Assembly (NCBI GenBank): GCA_003820645.1
Contig: RPOR01000011.1
Span: 1-52,207 of the forward strand
Reading direction: 5' to 3'
Source: Betaproteobacteria bacterium
GTDB lineage: Bacteria; Pseudomonadota; Gammaproteobacteria; Burkholderiales; SG8-41
Length of the DNA stretch: 52,207 nucleotides
Shown in pieces: positions 7,785 through 16,635 of the stretch (the first letter of the stretch is position 1; every line of letters starts with the position of its first letter). The notes under the pieces were generated by a model, which made no database searches, had not been told where the DNA came from, and worked only from the letters and a program-made list of their open reading frames with translations. The translations under genes and the position numbers were made by a program.

Positions 7785-9242
7785 TCAATAATACGCGGCC
7801 TTGGCGCCCGGGGGCGGCGAATAGCGGAAGGTGCCGCGCTTGAGGATGGCCTCCTCGCCGCCGAATTTCGCGATCATCGCCTTCTGGTCTGCTTTTGCCA
7901 GTTTGTCGGCGGCTTCCGGATCGACGACCTTGCGCAGCGCCTGTTCGCATTCGGCGATCACGGCCTGATATGCGGGATCGCGGCCAAGATCCCTGCGTTC
8001 ATAAGGATCCGCGCCAAGGTCGAACAGCATGGGCGGCAGCGTCGCGTAATGGATGTACTTCCATTTTCCGTGGCGGATCATGTAGGCGCCGCAGACGGCA
8101 CCGGCGGCGTGGTATTCGGAGAGCACGGTGCGCGGTGGCACCTTGCCCTGTGCGACATCGATCAGCGATACGCCGGGCAGCGTATTGTCGTCGGGATGCG
8201 CCTTGGCGCCCAGTGCATGGATGAAGGTCCGGAAGCCGTCGGCCAGCGTCACCGGCGTGTCGCAGACGCTGCCCCGGGGCACGCCGGGTCCGGCGAGAAT
8301 CAGCGGGATGCCCGCGGATTCTTCGTACATCGTCGATTTGCCCCACATGCCACGGGTGCCGAGGTTGTCGCCATGGTCTGATGAATAGACGACGCGCGTG
8401 TGGTTCATCAGTCCGGTTTCTTCCAGCGTGCGCAGGATCTGGCCGATGTTGTCATCGAGGAAGGACGTCAGCCCGAAATAGGCGGCGATCGCACGGCGCA
8501 CCATCGGCGCATCGAAGGCGTCGTCGTAACACAGGCATTTGCGCATGGCGTCGGTGAACGGGTGCTGCGGCCGCTGCTCTTTCTCGTACATGTCGGGCCA
8601 GGGCACCGCGTCTTCGGGATACAGGTCGTAGAATTGCGGTGGCGCGATCAGCGGGAAATGCGGCGAGACGAATCCCACATACAAAGCCCACGGTTTCGCC
8701 TTCAGCGCCGGCGCCTTCTGCTTCAGCCATTTCACGGTTTCGGCCGCGATGCTGCGGTCGTACCTGGTGTATTCCGATTCGCCGCGACCGGCTTCGGGGC
8801 CGAGGTTCGCGGAACCCGGACGGCGCGGCAGTTCCTCGCGAATGAGTCCCAGCAGGTCGCCGACGCCGTTGACGATATGCAGCGGCAGGATTTCCTCGTC
8901 GAAGCCGTTGCGTTTGGCGTCCGAATCCAGGTAGTGCAGTTTGCCGATGGAGGCAACGTGGTGGCCCTGCGCCATCAGGCGGTGGCCCCAGGTCGGGATT
9001 TTGCCGTCATAGGCAATGGCGTTGTCCCAGTAGCGGATCTTGTGCACGTACTGGCCGGTGGCGAACGACGCGCGCGCCGGCACGCAGATCGGGCAGTTGG
9101 TATAGGCGGAAGTGAAGCGCGTGCCGCGGGCGGCCAGTGCGTCCAGGTTGGGCGTCTTGATCATCGGATGGCCAGAGCTGCCGAGCACGCGTTTGTTGTG
9201 CTCGTCGGACATGATGAATATCAGGTTGGTCGCTTCGCTCAT
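7785..9242 (-). CDS. Type I sulfatase (formylglycine-dependent), second of two
   Basis: Sulfate ester hydrolase related to the one at 5297-6778. About 485 aa, with LIFIMSDEHNKRVLG at the N-terminus, the formylglycine signature CVPARASFATGQY near residue 55, and SSDHGDNLGTRGMWGK near 295 completing the metal site. The translation in the track extends 75 codons upstream into a repeat (residues DSGFRRND), which is clearly not coding; MSEATNLIF follows a GAGGAG site and is the true start. It is separated from the RraA-like gene by that repeat and followed by the Bug receptor. No formylglycine-generating enzyme is in the window, so maturation must depend on a gene elsewhere. Confidence 0.88.
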   Translation of the reverse strand: MSEATNLIFIMSDEHNKRVLGSSGHPMIKTPNLDALAARGTRFTSAYTNCPICVPARASFATGQYVHKIRYWDNAIAYDGKIPTWGHRLMAQGHHVASIGKLHYLDSDAKRNGFDEEILPLHIVNGVGDLLGLIREELPRRPGSANLGPEAGRGESEYTRYDRSIAAETVKWLKQKAPALKAKPWALYVGFVSPHFPLIAPPQFYDLYPEDAVPWPDMYEKEQRPQHPFTDAMRKCLCYDDAFDAPMVRRAIAAYFGLTSFLDDNIGQILRTLEETGLMNHTRVVYSSDHGDNLGTRGMWGKSTMYEESAGIPLILAGPGVPRGSVCDTPVTLADGFRTFIHALGAKAHPDDNTLPGVSLIDVAQGKVPPRTVLSEYHAAGAVCGAYMIRHGKWKYIHYATLPPMLFDLGADPYERRDLGRDPAYQAVIAECEQALRKVVDPEAADKLAKADQKAMIAKFGGEEAILKRGTFRYSPPPGAKAAYY

Positions 9243-9267
9243 AGTTTGCAGTCTCCTCTTGGTGATT

Positions 9268-9380
9268 TCGTCATTCCGGCGAAAGCCGGAATCCAGGGGT
9301 TTGCCAGCCTCGCTCTGGTTTCCGGCTCGCCCCCCAAGGGGACTTCCTTCGGGGCACGCTGCGCTTGGCCGGAATGACGA
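9268..9380. repeat. REP/BIME-like palindromic intergenic repeat
   Basis: A 12-bp perfect terminal inverted repeat (TCGTCATTCCGG and CCGGAATGACGA) encloses internal palindromes such as TTCCGGCGAAAGCCGGAA. The left end is of the widespread intergenic GTCATTCCGGCGAAAGCCGGAATCC type that gives false DSGFRRND or FAGMT peptides when translated. It fills the gap between the RraA-like gene and the second sulfatase. Confidence 0.8.
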
Positions 9381-9387
9381 TAGTGGT

Positions 9388-10116
9388 TCATTTGTATTTT
9401 GTCTTGAGAATGTCACCGATGCCGACACCGGCATCGATGTCGGCCTTGCGTTTGCTGTCGCCGGCATCGATCTTGCGCGCGGCCTCCAGCACCTGCGCGG
9501 CCTTCTCGCGCGGGATCACCGCCACGCCGGCGTCGTCGGCGCAGACGATATCGCCGGGTCTGACGGGGATGCCGCAGATCTGCACCGTGCCGTTGACTTC
9601 GACGGTCTGCATGCGCCATTTGCCGGTGATCGGCGTGAAGCCCTTGCACCACACCGGCCAGTCCATGCCGCGGTACTGGTCGGGGTCGCGCACCGTGGCA
9701 TCGACGATGGCGCCGATGAAACCCTGGCGCCTGGCAATGGTCGCCGACTGCCCGCCCATGTTGGAGCAGCCCATCACGCCTTCGATGACCAGCACGTCGC
9801 CGGGTTCGGCGAGGTTATGCGCCTCGGTTTCGCCCTGGGTGTTGACCTTGTCCTGCGCGGCCTTGTGGATCTGCACGTCACGGGCGATGTTGCGTACGGT
9901 CAGCGCCGGGCCGACGATGCGCTTGCCGAGGTTGACCGGCGGCAGCACGTAACCGGGAATCACGGCGACGATGCCCAGTTCGTCGCAGGCGTCGGACAGC
10001 GTGCCGGTGAGATCGACGAGATTGCGGAAACCGCCGATGATTCCGGGTGCGACCCGCGGCAGTTCCAGCATGCGGATGGCGTCGCGCGGCAGCTTGCCGA
10101 GGGTGGTTTTGGCCAT
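9388..10116 (-). CDS. RraA-like / HMG-CHA aldolase family protein
   Basis: Member of the RraA fold that includes 4-hydroxy-4-methyl-2-oxoglutarate aldolases and oxaloacetate decarboxylases. The 242-aa protein has the family core GGQSATIARRQGFIGAIVDATVRD at about residues 120-145 (Arg and Asp bind metal and substrate) and the late DDAGVAVIPRE motif near 205. It is longer at both ends than E. coli RraA (161 aa), as is common for catabolic family members. It heads the sulfatase operon and has a GGAGGA ribosome site that can pair with an upstream TCCTCCG. A pyruvate-releasing or decarboxylating step on a desulfated product is possible but unproven; an RNase E inhibitor role is unlikely in this context. 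Confidence 0.85.
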   Translation of the reverse strand: MAKTTLGKLPRDAIRMLELPRVAPGIIGGFRNLVDLTGTLSDACDELGIVAVIPGYVLPPVNLGKRIVGPALTVRNIARDVQIHKAAQDKVNTQGETEAHNLAEPGDVLVIEGVMGCSNMGGQSATIARRQGFIGAIVDATVRDPDQYRGMDWPVWCKGFTPITGKWRMQTVEVNGTVQICGIPVRPGDIVCADDAGVAVIPREKAAQVLEAARKIDAGDSKRKADIDAGVGIGDILKTKYK

Positions 10117-10121
10117 TGTTC

Positions 10122-10141
10122 TCCTCCGGGTGAGCGGAGGA
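10122..10141 (-). promoter_or_regulatory. Hairpin that can hide the RraA-like gene's ribosome-binding site
   Basis: On the minus strand TCCTCCG pairs perfectly with CGGAGGA across a 6-nt loop. The 3' arm contains the GGAGG Shine-Dalgarno sequence 6 nt before the ATG. The structure would block ribosome entry until opened, so translation may be controlled. Confidence 0.5.
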
Positions 10142-10204
10142 TATTACTACGCGCCGCCGCAGCGGCGCGCAGTCAGCATCGCATGCGGGCTGTGGTGACG
10201 GCGT

Positions 10205-13093
10205 TCAGCCGCATGCCCCCGTGTAGCCACAGGCCGTGCAGTAATCGCAGCCGTCCTTGCGGATCAGGGTCTGGTTGCCGCACTCGGGGCAGCGGCTGCC
10301 TTTCATCACGCGGGGCGATTCATTGCTGCCCGCCGGCGTCTCGAGTATGCCCATTTGCGTCAGCGGCGCGCCGTTCTCGTCGAGGACGCCGAGCATCGCG
10401 TAGCGGTGCAGGATCAGCCGCGCGACGTAGGCAACGGTGGAGGGAAACGTCGCCTGTTTGCGGGTGCCGGGCACGAAGGCCATGAAATCGCCCAGCGGCT
10501 CGGGGAATTCGAGCAGCTTCTGCAGCTTCATGCCGATCCACGCCGGATCCATCACACGCATGTCGAGCGACAGGATCTTGCACAGCCCGTCGAGTGCACG
10601 CGGATATTCACCGGACAGCCACATCGAGTAGGGGCGCGTAACGCCGGCGTTCTTGCCGTTCCCGGGCAACGTGATTTCCTTGAGTCCCAGCACGAAATCG
10701 TCGCCGGTGCGCGGGTTAAGTACATCGACCGTCCACGACATCGTGCCGTCGGTGCCGGTCTTCGGTTCCTTCAGCGAGAACATCGCATCGAGCACGGGCG
10801 TCAGCGACTGGCCGAACAGCGGTGCACCCGGCTGCGTCAAGCCACCGAGCTGGTCGACGCGCCAGCGCACGACCTGGGCGAAGGCGGCGACCACCGAGGG
10901 CATGCGCTTCACTTCACCGAGCGGCGGGAAGGCCATGTCGAACGGCTCATCGCCGCCGGCCTTGGCCAGCGTATCGAGCTTCACCTGCAGCCAGCCGGGA
11001 TCGCTCGCCCGCATGTCCATCGACAGTGTCTTGGCGACGGCGCCGAGGCCCCGCGGTTGTTCGCTGCCGTTGACCCAGACTTCAAAGGCGTGTTTGTGGT
11101 CGTTCTCGACATGGCCGACGAACACCGCGAATGCGCCATGCGGGTGTTCGATCATGTAGGTCCATGCCGGATTGCCCGCGGTCATCGCCGGGCGGCCCGG
11201 CCAGCGCAGGCTGGAGAGCACCGGCGCCGGCAGGTTCTGGATCAGGATGCGGCGGTTGACGTCGTCGCTGCGGAAATCCTGCGGCGCCTTGTCTTTGTCG
11301 GACGGTTCCACCGACAGGACCGAGCCGAGCACGCTGTTGGGACGATAGGTGGCAAGTCCTTTCAGCCCCGACTTCCAGGCGCGGAAATACAGATCCTGGA
11401 ATTCGCCGTAAGGATAGTCTTCCGGCACGTTCACGGTCTTCGAGATGCTGGTGTCGATGTAGGGGGCGACGGCGGCGACCATTTCTTCGTGGGCGGTTGC
11501 CGAAATTTCGAGTGCGGTGACGAACCACGGCGGCAGTTGCGCGGTATTGCCGCCCAGAGCACGCCAGCGCCGCCAGGCATGGTCCTCGACGGCGAATTCG
11601 CGCATGGTGTTGTCGGGCATGCGCTTCTTGCGGGTGTAGGTCCAGGAGAACGGCGGCTCGATGCCGTTGGAGGCGTTGTCGGCAAAGGCGAGGCTGATGG
11701 TGCCGGTGGGCGCGATCGACAGCAGGTGGCTGTTGCGGATGCCCTGTTTGCGGATCGACTGCTTGATGTCGTCCGGCAGCCGCGCGGCAAAGCTGGTGCC
11801 CGACAGATAGAGATCAGCGCTGAACAGCGGAAACGCACCGCGCTCGCGGGCGAGGTCGGCGGAAGCACGGTAGGCATAATCGCGCATGGCCGCGGAAATC
11901 TGCGCGGCGACCTGCCGCGCCTCCGGTGTGTCGTAGCGCTGGCGCAGCATGATCAGCGCATCACCCAGTCCGGTGAAACCGAGGCCGACGCGCCGCTTGG
12001 CGGCGGCTTCTTCCTGCTGTTGTTTCAGCGGCCAGGCGGTGACGTCGAGCACGTTGTCGAGCATGCGCACGGCGACGGCGACGACACGGCCGAAATGCTC
12101 GTAATCAAAGCTCGCGTTTTCAGCAAACGGCTGCTTGACAAAATGGGTGAGGTCAATCGAGCCCAGGCAGCAGCAGCCGTACGGCGGCAGCGGCTGTTCG
12201 GCGCAGGGGTTGGTGGCCTCGATGGTTTCGCAGTAATTGAGGTTGTTGTCACGATTGATGCGGTCGAGAAACAGGATGCCCGGCTCGGCGTGGTCGTAGG
12301 TCGAGCGCATGATCTGTTCCCACAGCTCGCGCGCCGGCACCTTGCGGTATACCCACTGCCCGTCCTCGCGTTGCCAGGCGCCGGCGGCCATCTGGCGGGC
12401 ATTGGGCTTGGCGCGGTGCGCGAGTTCGACATCCTTGTTCTGCGCGACGGCTTCCATGAAAGCGTCGGTGACACCGACGGAGATATTGAAATTGGTCAGG
12501 TCGCCCTTGTCCTTGGCGTGGATGAATTCCTCGACGTCGGGGTGATCACAACGCAGCACGGCCATCTGGGCGCCGCGGCGAGAACCGGCGGATTCCACGG
12601 TCTCGCAGGAGCGGTCGAACACGCGCATGTACGACACCGGGCCGCTGGCGCTGGACTGCGTGCCTTTGACTTCCGCACCCTTGGGCCGGATCGAAGAAAA
12701 GTCATAGCCGACACCGCCGCCGCGGCGCATGGTCTCCGCGGCTTCCTGCAGCGCGATGTAGATGCCGGGGCGACCGTCGACGATTTCCGAAATCGAATCG
12801 CCGACCGGCTGCACGAAACAGTTGATCAGCGTCGCCTGCAGCGGGATGCCGGCGGCGGAGTTGATCCGGCCGGCGGGTATGAAGCCGTCCTCCTGCGCCT
12901 GCAGAAAGCGGCGCTCCCATTGCGCGCGCTGCTCCTCGGGTTCGGCCTGTGCCAGCGCGCGCGCCACGCGGCGGCGCACGTCGGCAATGCTGGATTCCTT
13001 GCCCTTGGCGTATTTCTCGAGCAGCGAATCGCGGCTGATTTCCTGCTCGGGCAGCGTGATCGCCGTGGGGGTGCCAAGGGCGGTGTCTTTCAT
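10205..13093 (-). CDS. nrdJ: Class II (adenosylcobalamin-dependent) ribonucleoside-diphosphate reductase
   Basis: Reduces ribonucleotides to deoxyribonucleotides using vitamin B12 to start the radical; works with or without oxygen. The 962-aa chain begins directly with the reductase domain and shows no N-terminal ATP-cone, so overall activity control by dATP is probably absent. Landmarks are [13 protein letters not shown] near 130, [19 protein letters not shown] near 170, the catalytic [21 protein letters not shown] near 295, two repeats resembling TSCPD domains in the last third, and a C-terminal zinc ribbon (CPECG...CDYCTACG) carrying the re-reducing cysteines. No NrdB-type partner is present or needed. 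An FNR-like box lies about 107 bp upstream. Single-chain NrdJ of this length is typical of betaproteobacteria. Confidence 0.93.
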   Translation of the reverse strand: MKDTALGTPTAITLPEQEISRDSLLEKYAKGKESSIADVRRRVARALAQAEPEEQRAQWERRFLQAQEDGFIPAGRINSAAGIPLQATLINCFVQPVGDSISEIVDGRPGIYIALQEAAETMRRGGGVGYDFSSIRPKGAEVKGTQSSASGPVSYMRVFDRSCETVESAGSRRGAQMAVLRCDHPDVEEFIHAKDKGDLTNFNISVGVTDAFMEAVAQNKDVELAHRAKPNARQMAAGAWQREDGQWVYRKVPARELWEQIMRSTYDHAEPGILFLDRINRDNNLNYCETIEATNPCAEQPLPPYGCCCLGSIDLTHFVKQPFAENASFDYEHFGRVVAVAVRMLDNVLDVTAWPLKQQQEEAAAKRRVGLGFTGLGDALIMLRQRYDTPEARQVAAQISAAMRDYAYRASADLARERGAFPLFSADLYLSGTSFAARLPDDIKQSIRKQGIRNSHLLSIAPTGTISLAFADNASNGIEPPFSWTYTRKKRMPDNTMREFAVEDHAWRRWRALGGNTAQLPPWFVTALEISATAHEEMVAAVAPYIDTSISKTVNVPEDYPYGEFQDLYFRAWKSGLKGLATYRPNSVLGSVLSVEPSDKDKAPQDFRSDDVNRRILIQNLPAPVLSSLRWPGRPAMTAGNPAWTYMIEHPHGAFAVFVGHVENDHKHAFEVWVNGSEQPRGLGAVAKTLSMDMRASDPGWLQVKLDTLAKAGGDEPFDMAFPPLGEVKRMPSVVAAFAQVVRWRVDQLGGLTQPGAPLFGQSLTPVLDAMFSLKEPKTGTDGTMSWTVDVLNPRTGDDFVLGLKEITLPGNGKNAGVTRPYSMWLSGEYPRALDGLCKILSLDMRVMDPAWIGMKLQKLLEFPEPLGDFMAFVPGTRKQATFPSTVAYVARLILHRYAMLGVLDENGAPLTQMGILETPAGSNESPRVMKGSRCPECGNQTLIRKDGCDYCTACGYTGACG

Positions 13094-13199
13094 GCGTGGA
13101 CCTTTCTGTGGTGGGGCGCGCGGGGCGCGCCCGGGTTATGCGAGAGCGATTTTGGCGTGCAGTATGCGCCCCGGCGTACCGGCTGAAAAGACTCTCGGT

Positions 13200-13213
13200 T
13201 TGACTTTAATCAA
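13200..13213. promoter_or_regulatory. FNR/ANR-type box upstream of nrdJ
   Basis: TTGACTTTAATCAA matches the FNR-family palindrome TTGAT-N4-ATCAA at 9 of 10 positions. It lies in the divergent region between nrdJ and the crotonase gene, about 107 bp from the nrdJ start codon. Oxygen-responsive control of an oxygen-independent reductase would make sense. The rest of this 271-bp divergent region contains GC-rich inverted repeats near 13113-13131 but no gene. Confidence 0.45.
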
Positions 13214-13364
13214 GGATTCCAACATATTGTTTTTGCGTCGATTGTGCAGGGCGTCCCGTACCTGCCCGGATGACCCACCGGGGTTGACAAATTCAATAGT
13301 TATGCTTTCCCGGGTGCGCACTGCGGACGCGAACGACGACAACCCATACCGGAAAGACGCCGCC

Positions 13365-14153
13365 ATGTATCAGACCATCCAGTGGGAAATCCGCGAACAT
13401 ACGGGCGTGCTGACGCTCAACCGGCCGGAGCGGCTCAATGCCATCGACAATGTGATGCGCGGCGAACTTGAGGCGGTGCTGCGCGGCGCGGAAGCCGATC
13501 CGGAGGTGTGGACCCTGATCGTCACGGGCAACGGCCGCGGCTTCTGTTCCGGCGCCGACCTGAAGGCGCGTGCCGACGCCGAGAAGGCGGGCGGCGCGAC
13601 CACCGCGCCGCAGCCGCTGTTCGACATGAAATATTACTACGCGATCGGCTTCAGCCAGATCAACAAGCCGGTGATCGCCGCCGTCAACGGCGTCACCCGT
13701 GGCGCCGGCTGCAACATGGCCTTCGCCGCCGATTTCCGCATCCTCAGCGAGCAGGCGAACTTCGGTGTCAATTTCGTCGAGCGCGGGCTGATGGGGGAGA
13801 CCGCGACCTGGTATCTGCCGCGTCTGGTCGGTCATGCCAGGGCGGCCGAGATCTGCCTGCTCGGCGAACCGTTCGACGCGCAGCAGGCACTGGCCTGGGG
13901 GCTGGCAACGAAGGTCGTGCCGCACGACCGGCTGATGGACGAGGCGATGGCGCTGGCGCAGAAGCTCAACAGCAAGGCGCCGATCGCGGTGCAGATGACC
14001 AAGATTGCACTGCGCCGTGCGTGGCAGCAGGACGTCGAGCAACAGCTCGAGCTGCAGAACACCATGAACAACAAGCTGCGCGGCACCGATGACACGAAAG
14101 AGGCGCTGCGCGCCTTCATCGAAAAACGCGCACCGGTATTCCGCGGGACGTGA
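13365..14153 (+). CDS. Crotonase-family (enoyl-CoA hydratase/isomerase) protein
   Basis: CoA-thioester enzyme of the crotonase fold, 262 aa. It has the oxyanion-hole segments GNGRGFCSGADLKA near 55-68 and NGVTRGAGCNMAFAADF near 105-121. By alignment to rat enoyl-CoA hydratase, the two catalytic glutamates fall on Asn (GAGCNMA) and Phe (FGVNF), while a Glu is present further on in RGLMGETATWYLPRLVG, the place used by isomerase-type members. So an isomerase or another crotonase reaction is more likely than plain hydration. The track ORF is extended upstream; I start at MYQTIQWE after GGAAAG. It precedes the dehydratase gene on the same strand by 94 nt. Substrate unknown. Confidence 0.88.
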   Translation: MYQTIQWEIREHTGVLTLNRPERLNAIDNVMRGELEAVLRGAEADPEVWTLIVTGNGRGFCSGADLKARADAEKAGGATTAPQPLFDMKYYYAIGFSQINKPVIAAVNGVTRGAGCNMAFAADFRILSEQANFGVNFVERGLMGETATWYLPRLVGHARAAEICLLGEPFDAQQALAWGLATKVVPHDRLMDEAMALAQKLNSKAPIAVQMTKIALRRAWQQDVEQQLELQNTMNNKLRGTDDTKEALRAFIEKRAPVFRGT

Positions 14154-14247
14154 CCGGGTGTGGCTGCTGACGCATTGCGCCTTGCCTCGCCTGGTGCCTT
14201 CCGCTATCGTGCAGGACTGATTTTTACTGCCCCAGCGGAAATTTCTC

Positions 14248-15999
14248 ATGGCCCAAAAGAAGCAAGGCGGCGTGCGCCGCAAGACCGGCATGCGCAAAGG
14301 CCTCACGGCGTACGGCGACGAAGGTTTTTCGCTGTTCCTGCGCAAGGCCTTCGTCAAGGCGATGGGCTATACCGATGACGCGCTCGACCGGCCGATCATC
14401 GGCATCACCAACACCTTCAGCGGTTTCAACGCCTGCCACCGCAACGTACCGGAACTGATCGAGGCGGTAAAACGCGGCGTGATGCTCGCCGGCGGCCTGC
14501 CGGTCGAATTCCCGGTGATCACGCTGCACGAATCGTTTGCGCACCCGACCAGCATGTATCTGCGCAACCTGATGGCGATCGACACCGAAGAGATGCTGCG
14601 CGCGCAGCCGGTCGACGCCGCGGTGCTGATCGGCGGTTGTGACAAGACGGTGCCGGCACTGCTGATGGGCGCGGCCAGTGCCAACGTGCCGTCGATCATG
14701 CTGGTCACCGGACCGATGATCACCGGCGACCACAAGGGTGAGCGGCTGGGGGCCTGCACCGACTGCCGCCGTTTCTGGGGACGTTACCGTGCTGGCGAGA
14801 TTTCCGAGCAGGAAATAGGCGAAGTGAACAACAAGCTCGCGCCGTCGGCGGGCACCTGCATGGTGATGGGCACGGCGAGCACGATGGCGCTGTGTACCGA
14901 GGCCATGGGCATGATGCTGCCCGGCGGCGCCTGCGTGCCGGCGGTGATGGCCGACCGCCTGCGCCAGGCCGAAGCGAGCGGCGCCCGCGCGGTGGCGATG
15001 GCGAAGGAACGGCTGACGCCGGACAGGATCATGACGGTGGAAGCGTTCGAGAATGCGCTGCGCGTGCTGTTCGCCATCGGTGGCTCGACCAATGCGATCG
15101 TGCATCTCGCGGCGATGGCAGGACGGCTGGGCATCAAGCTCGACTTGGACGCCTTCGATAAAATGGGCCGCGAAACCCCGGTGCTGGTCGATCTGAAGCC
15201 GACCGGGCAGGGCTACATGGAAGACCTGTACAAGGCCGGCGGCCTGGCGGTGATCCTGCGCGAACTGAAACACCAGTTGAATCTGAAAGCGCTCACGGTC
15301 ACCGGCAGTACGCTCGGCGAAGACCTTGCCGCTGCACCGCCGTCGTGGGATCAGAAAGTGGTGCGCCGCTTCAAGGACCCGGTGTTCGCCGGCGGCAGCA
15401 TCGCCGTGCTGCGCGGCAACCTCGCGCCGGGCGGTGCCATTATCAAACAGGCGGCGATGGATCCGAAACTCACGCGCCATGAAGGCCGCGCGGTCGTGTT
15501 CGAATCGCTGCAGGACCTGGCGGACCGCGTCGATGACCCGAAGCTCGACGTCGACGCCGACGACATCCTGGTGCTGAAGAACGCCGGCCCGATCGGCGCA
15601 CCGGGCATGCCGGAAGCGGGTTACCTGCCGATCCCGAAAAAACTCGCGGCGAAAGGGGTCAAGGACATGGTGCGGATTTCGGACGCGCGCATGAGCGGCA
15701 CCGCGTTCGGCGCCATCGTGCTCCATGTGACGCCGGAGTCCGCACTGGGCGGCACGCTGGGACTGGTGCAGAATGGCGACCGCATCCGGCTCGATGTGCC
15801 GGCACGCAAATTGGAACTGCTGGTCAGTGACGCCGAACTTGCCGCGCGGCGCGGGCGCCGGAAAGCACCGCAGCGGCGCAGGGATGACAGTCGCGGTTAC
15901 CGCAAGCTGTTCATGGACCAGATCACGCAGGCCGACGAGGGCTGCGATTTCTCCTTTTTGAAACCGGCAATCACCACTCAGGCTCCCCGCAAGCGATGA
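14248..15999 (+). CDS. IlvD/Edd-family iron-sulfur dehydratase
   Basis: Dehydrates a 2,3-dihydroxy acid or sugar acid to a 2-oxo acid. The 583-aa protein has the three cluster-ligand regions of the family: FNACHRNVPE near 57, IGGCDKTVPALLMG near 130 and the GTCMVMGTASTMAL region near 200, plus GACTDCRRFW near 170. That last segment and the basic end resemble the sugar-acid branch (arabinonate/xylonate-type) more than true dihydroxyacid dehydratase of branched-chain synthesis. GCGGAAA lies before the ATG. The last four bases (ATGA) overlap the SET-domain gene, so the two are translationally coupled. Substrate is not determined. Confidence 0.88.
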   Translation: MAQKKQGGVRRKTGMRKGLTAYGDEGFSLFLRKAFVKAMGYTDDALDRPIIGITNTFSGFNACHRNVPELIEAVKRGVMLAGGLPVEFPVITLHESFAHPTSMYLRNLMAIDTEEMLRAQPVDAAVLIGGCDKTVPALLMGAASANVPSIMLVTGPMITGDHKGERLGACTDCRRFWGRYRAGEISEQEIGEVNNKLAPSAGTCMVMGTASTMALCTEAMGMMLPGGACVPAVMADRLRQAEASGARAVAMAKERLTPDRIMTVEAFENALRVLFAIGGSTNAIVHLAAMAGRLGIKLDLDAFDKMGRETPVLVDLKPTGQGYMEDLYKAGGLAVILRELKHQLNLKALTVTGSTLGEDLAAAPPSWDQKVVRRFKDPVFAGGSIAVLRGNLAPGGAIIKQAAMDPKLTRHEGRAVVFESLQDLADRVDDPKLDVDADDILVLKNAGPIGAPGMPEAGYLPIPKKLAAKGVKDMVRISDARMSGTAFGAIVLHVTPESALGGTLGLVQNGDRIRLDVPARKLELLVSDAELAARRGRRKAPQRRRDDSRGYRKLFMDQITQADEGCDFSFLKPAITTQAPRKR

Positions 16000-16574
16000 C
16001 TCAACAGAAAACCCGCAAGACAGATAAAAAATCGTTAAAAAACAAAAAGTTACAAAATAAACGCGCAACGACCAGGACCACCGCAGCGCGGCACGCTGTC
16101 GCGAGAAAAACGGCGACTGCGCAGAACGCCAAACCGCGTGTCGTCGTGCGTAATTCGCCGATTCATGGCCGAGGCGTGTTCGCGGTGAACGCGATCGCCA
16201 AAGGCGCACGCATCCTCGAATACACCGGTGAGCGCATGTCGCATGCCGAAGCCGATCGCCGTTACAGCAAACTCCACGAAGGCTCTTCGCACACCATGCT
16301 GTTTGCGGCGAACGATGAAGTGGTGATCGACGCCACCAGGCGCGGTGGCCCGGCCCGCTGGATCAACCACTCCTGTGCGCCGAACTGTGAAGCCGATGAG
16401 GAGGATGGCCGGGTGTTCATCAACGCCATCCGTGCGATCAGGCCAGGCGAGGAATTGTCCTACGACTACAACCTGGTGCTGGAGGAGCGGCACACGCCCA
16501 AGCTCAAACGCGAACATCCCTGCCATTGCGGCGCACGCCAGTGCCGCCGCACGCTGCTCGGCAGCAAGCGCTGA
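15996..16574 (+). CDS. SET-domain protein-lysine methyltransferase
   Basis: S-adenosylmethionine-dependent lysine methyltransferase of the SET fold, common in eukaryotes and patchy in bacteria. The 192-aa protein has a Lys/Arg/Thr-rich tail over its first 45 residues, then the SET domain: SPIHGRGVFA, ILEYTGERMS, the pseudoknot RWINHSCAPNCE near residue 120, GEELSYDYN near 150, and a post-SET zinc-type CHCGARQCRR. All core motifs are intact, so it should be active. It overlaps the upstream dehydratase gene by 4 bp. The first codons are unusually A-rich compared with the surroundings because of the lysine run. Its protein target cannot be told; the basic tail may bind nucleic acid or be a self-methylation site. 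Confidence 0.9.
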   Translation: MTQQKTRKTDKKSLKNKKLQNKRATTRTTAARHAVARKTATAQNAKPRVVVRNSPIHGRGVFAVNAIAKGARILEYTGERMSHAEADRRYSKLHEGSSHTMLFAANDEVVIDATRRGGPARWINHSCAPNCEADEEDGRVFINAIRAIRPGEELSYDYNLVLEERHTPKLKREHPCHCGARQCRRTLLGSKR

Positions 16575-16635
16575 GGTTCAATTCCGCGGCGATTGCCGCA
16601 AAACGGGGCTCGATCAGGCCCGGGTGCCTGCCGGC

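Noticed and set aside
10355-13186. 943-aa plus-strand ORF over nrdJ
   Set aside because: It is the antisense shadow of the well-supported class II ribonucleotide reductase; the translation is rich in His, Gly, Arg and Glu with no domain, as expected for an opposite-frame read of GC-rich DNA.
12762-13364. N-terminal extension of the crotonase ORF (about 200 residues)
   Set aside because: It runs through nrdJ antisense and the divergent promoter region; the family start with a ribosome site is at 13365.
14224-16209. 661-aa minus-strand ORF over the dehydratase gene
   Set aside because: Antisense shadow of the IlvD/Edd dehydratase; no recognisable motif and biased composition.
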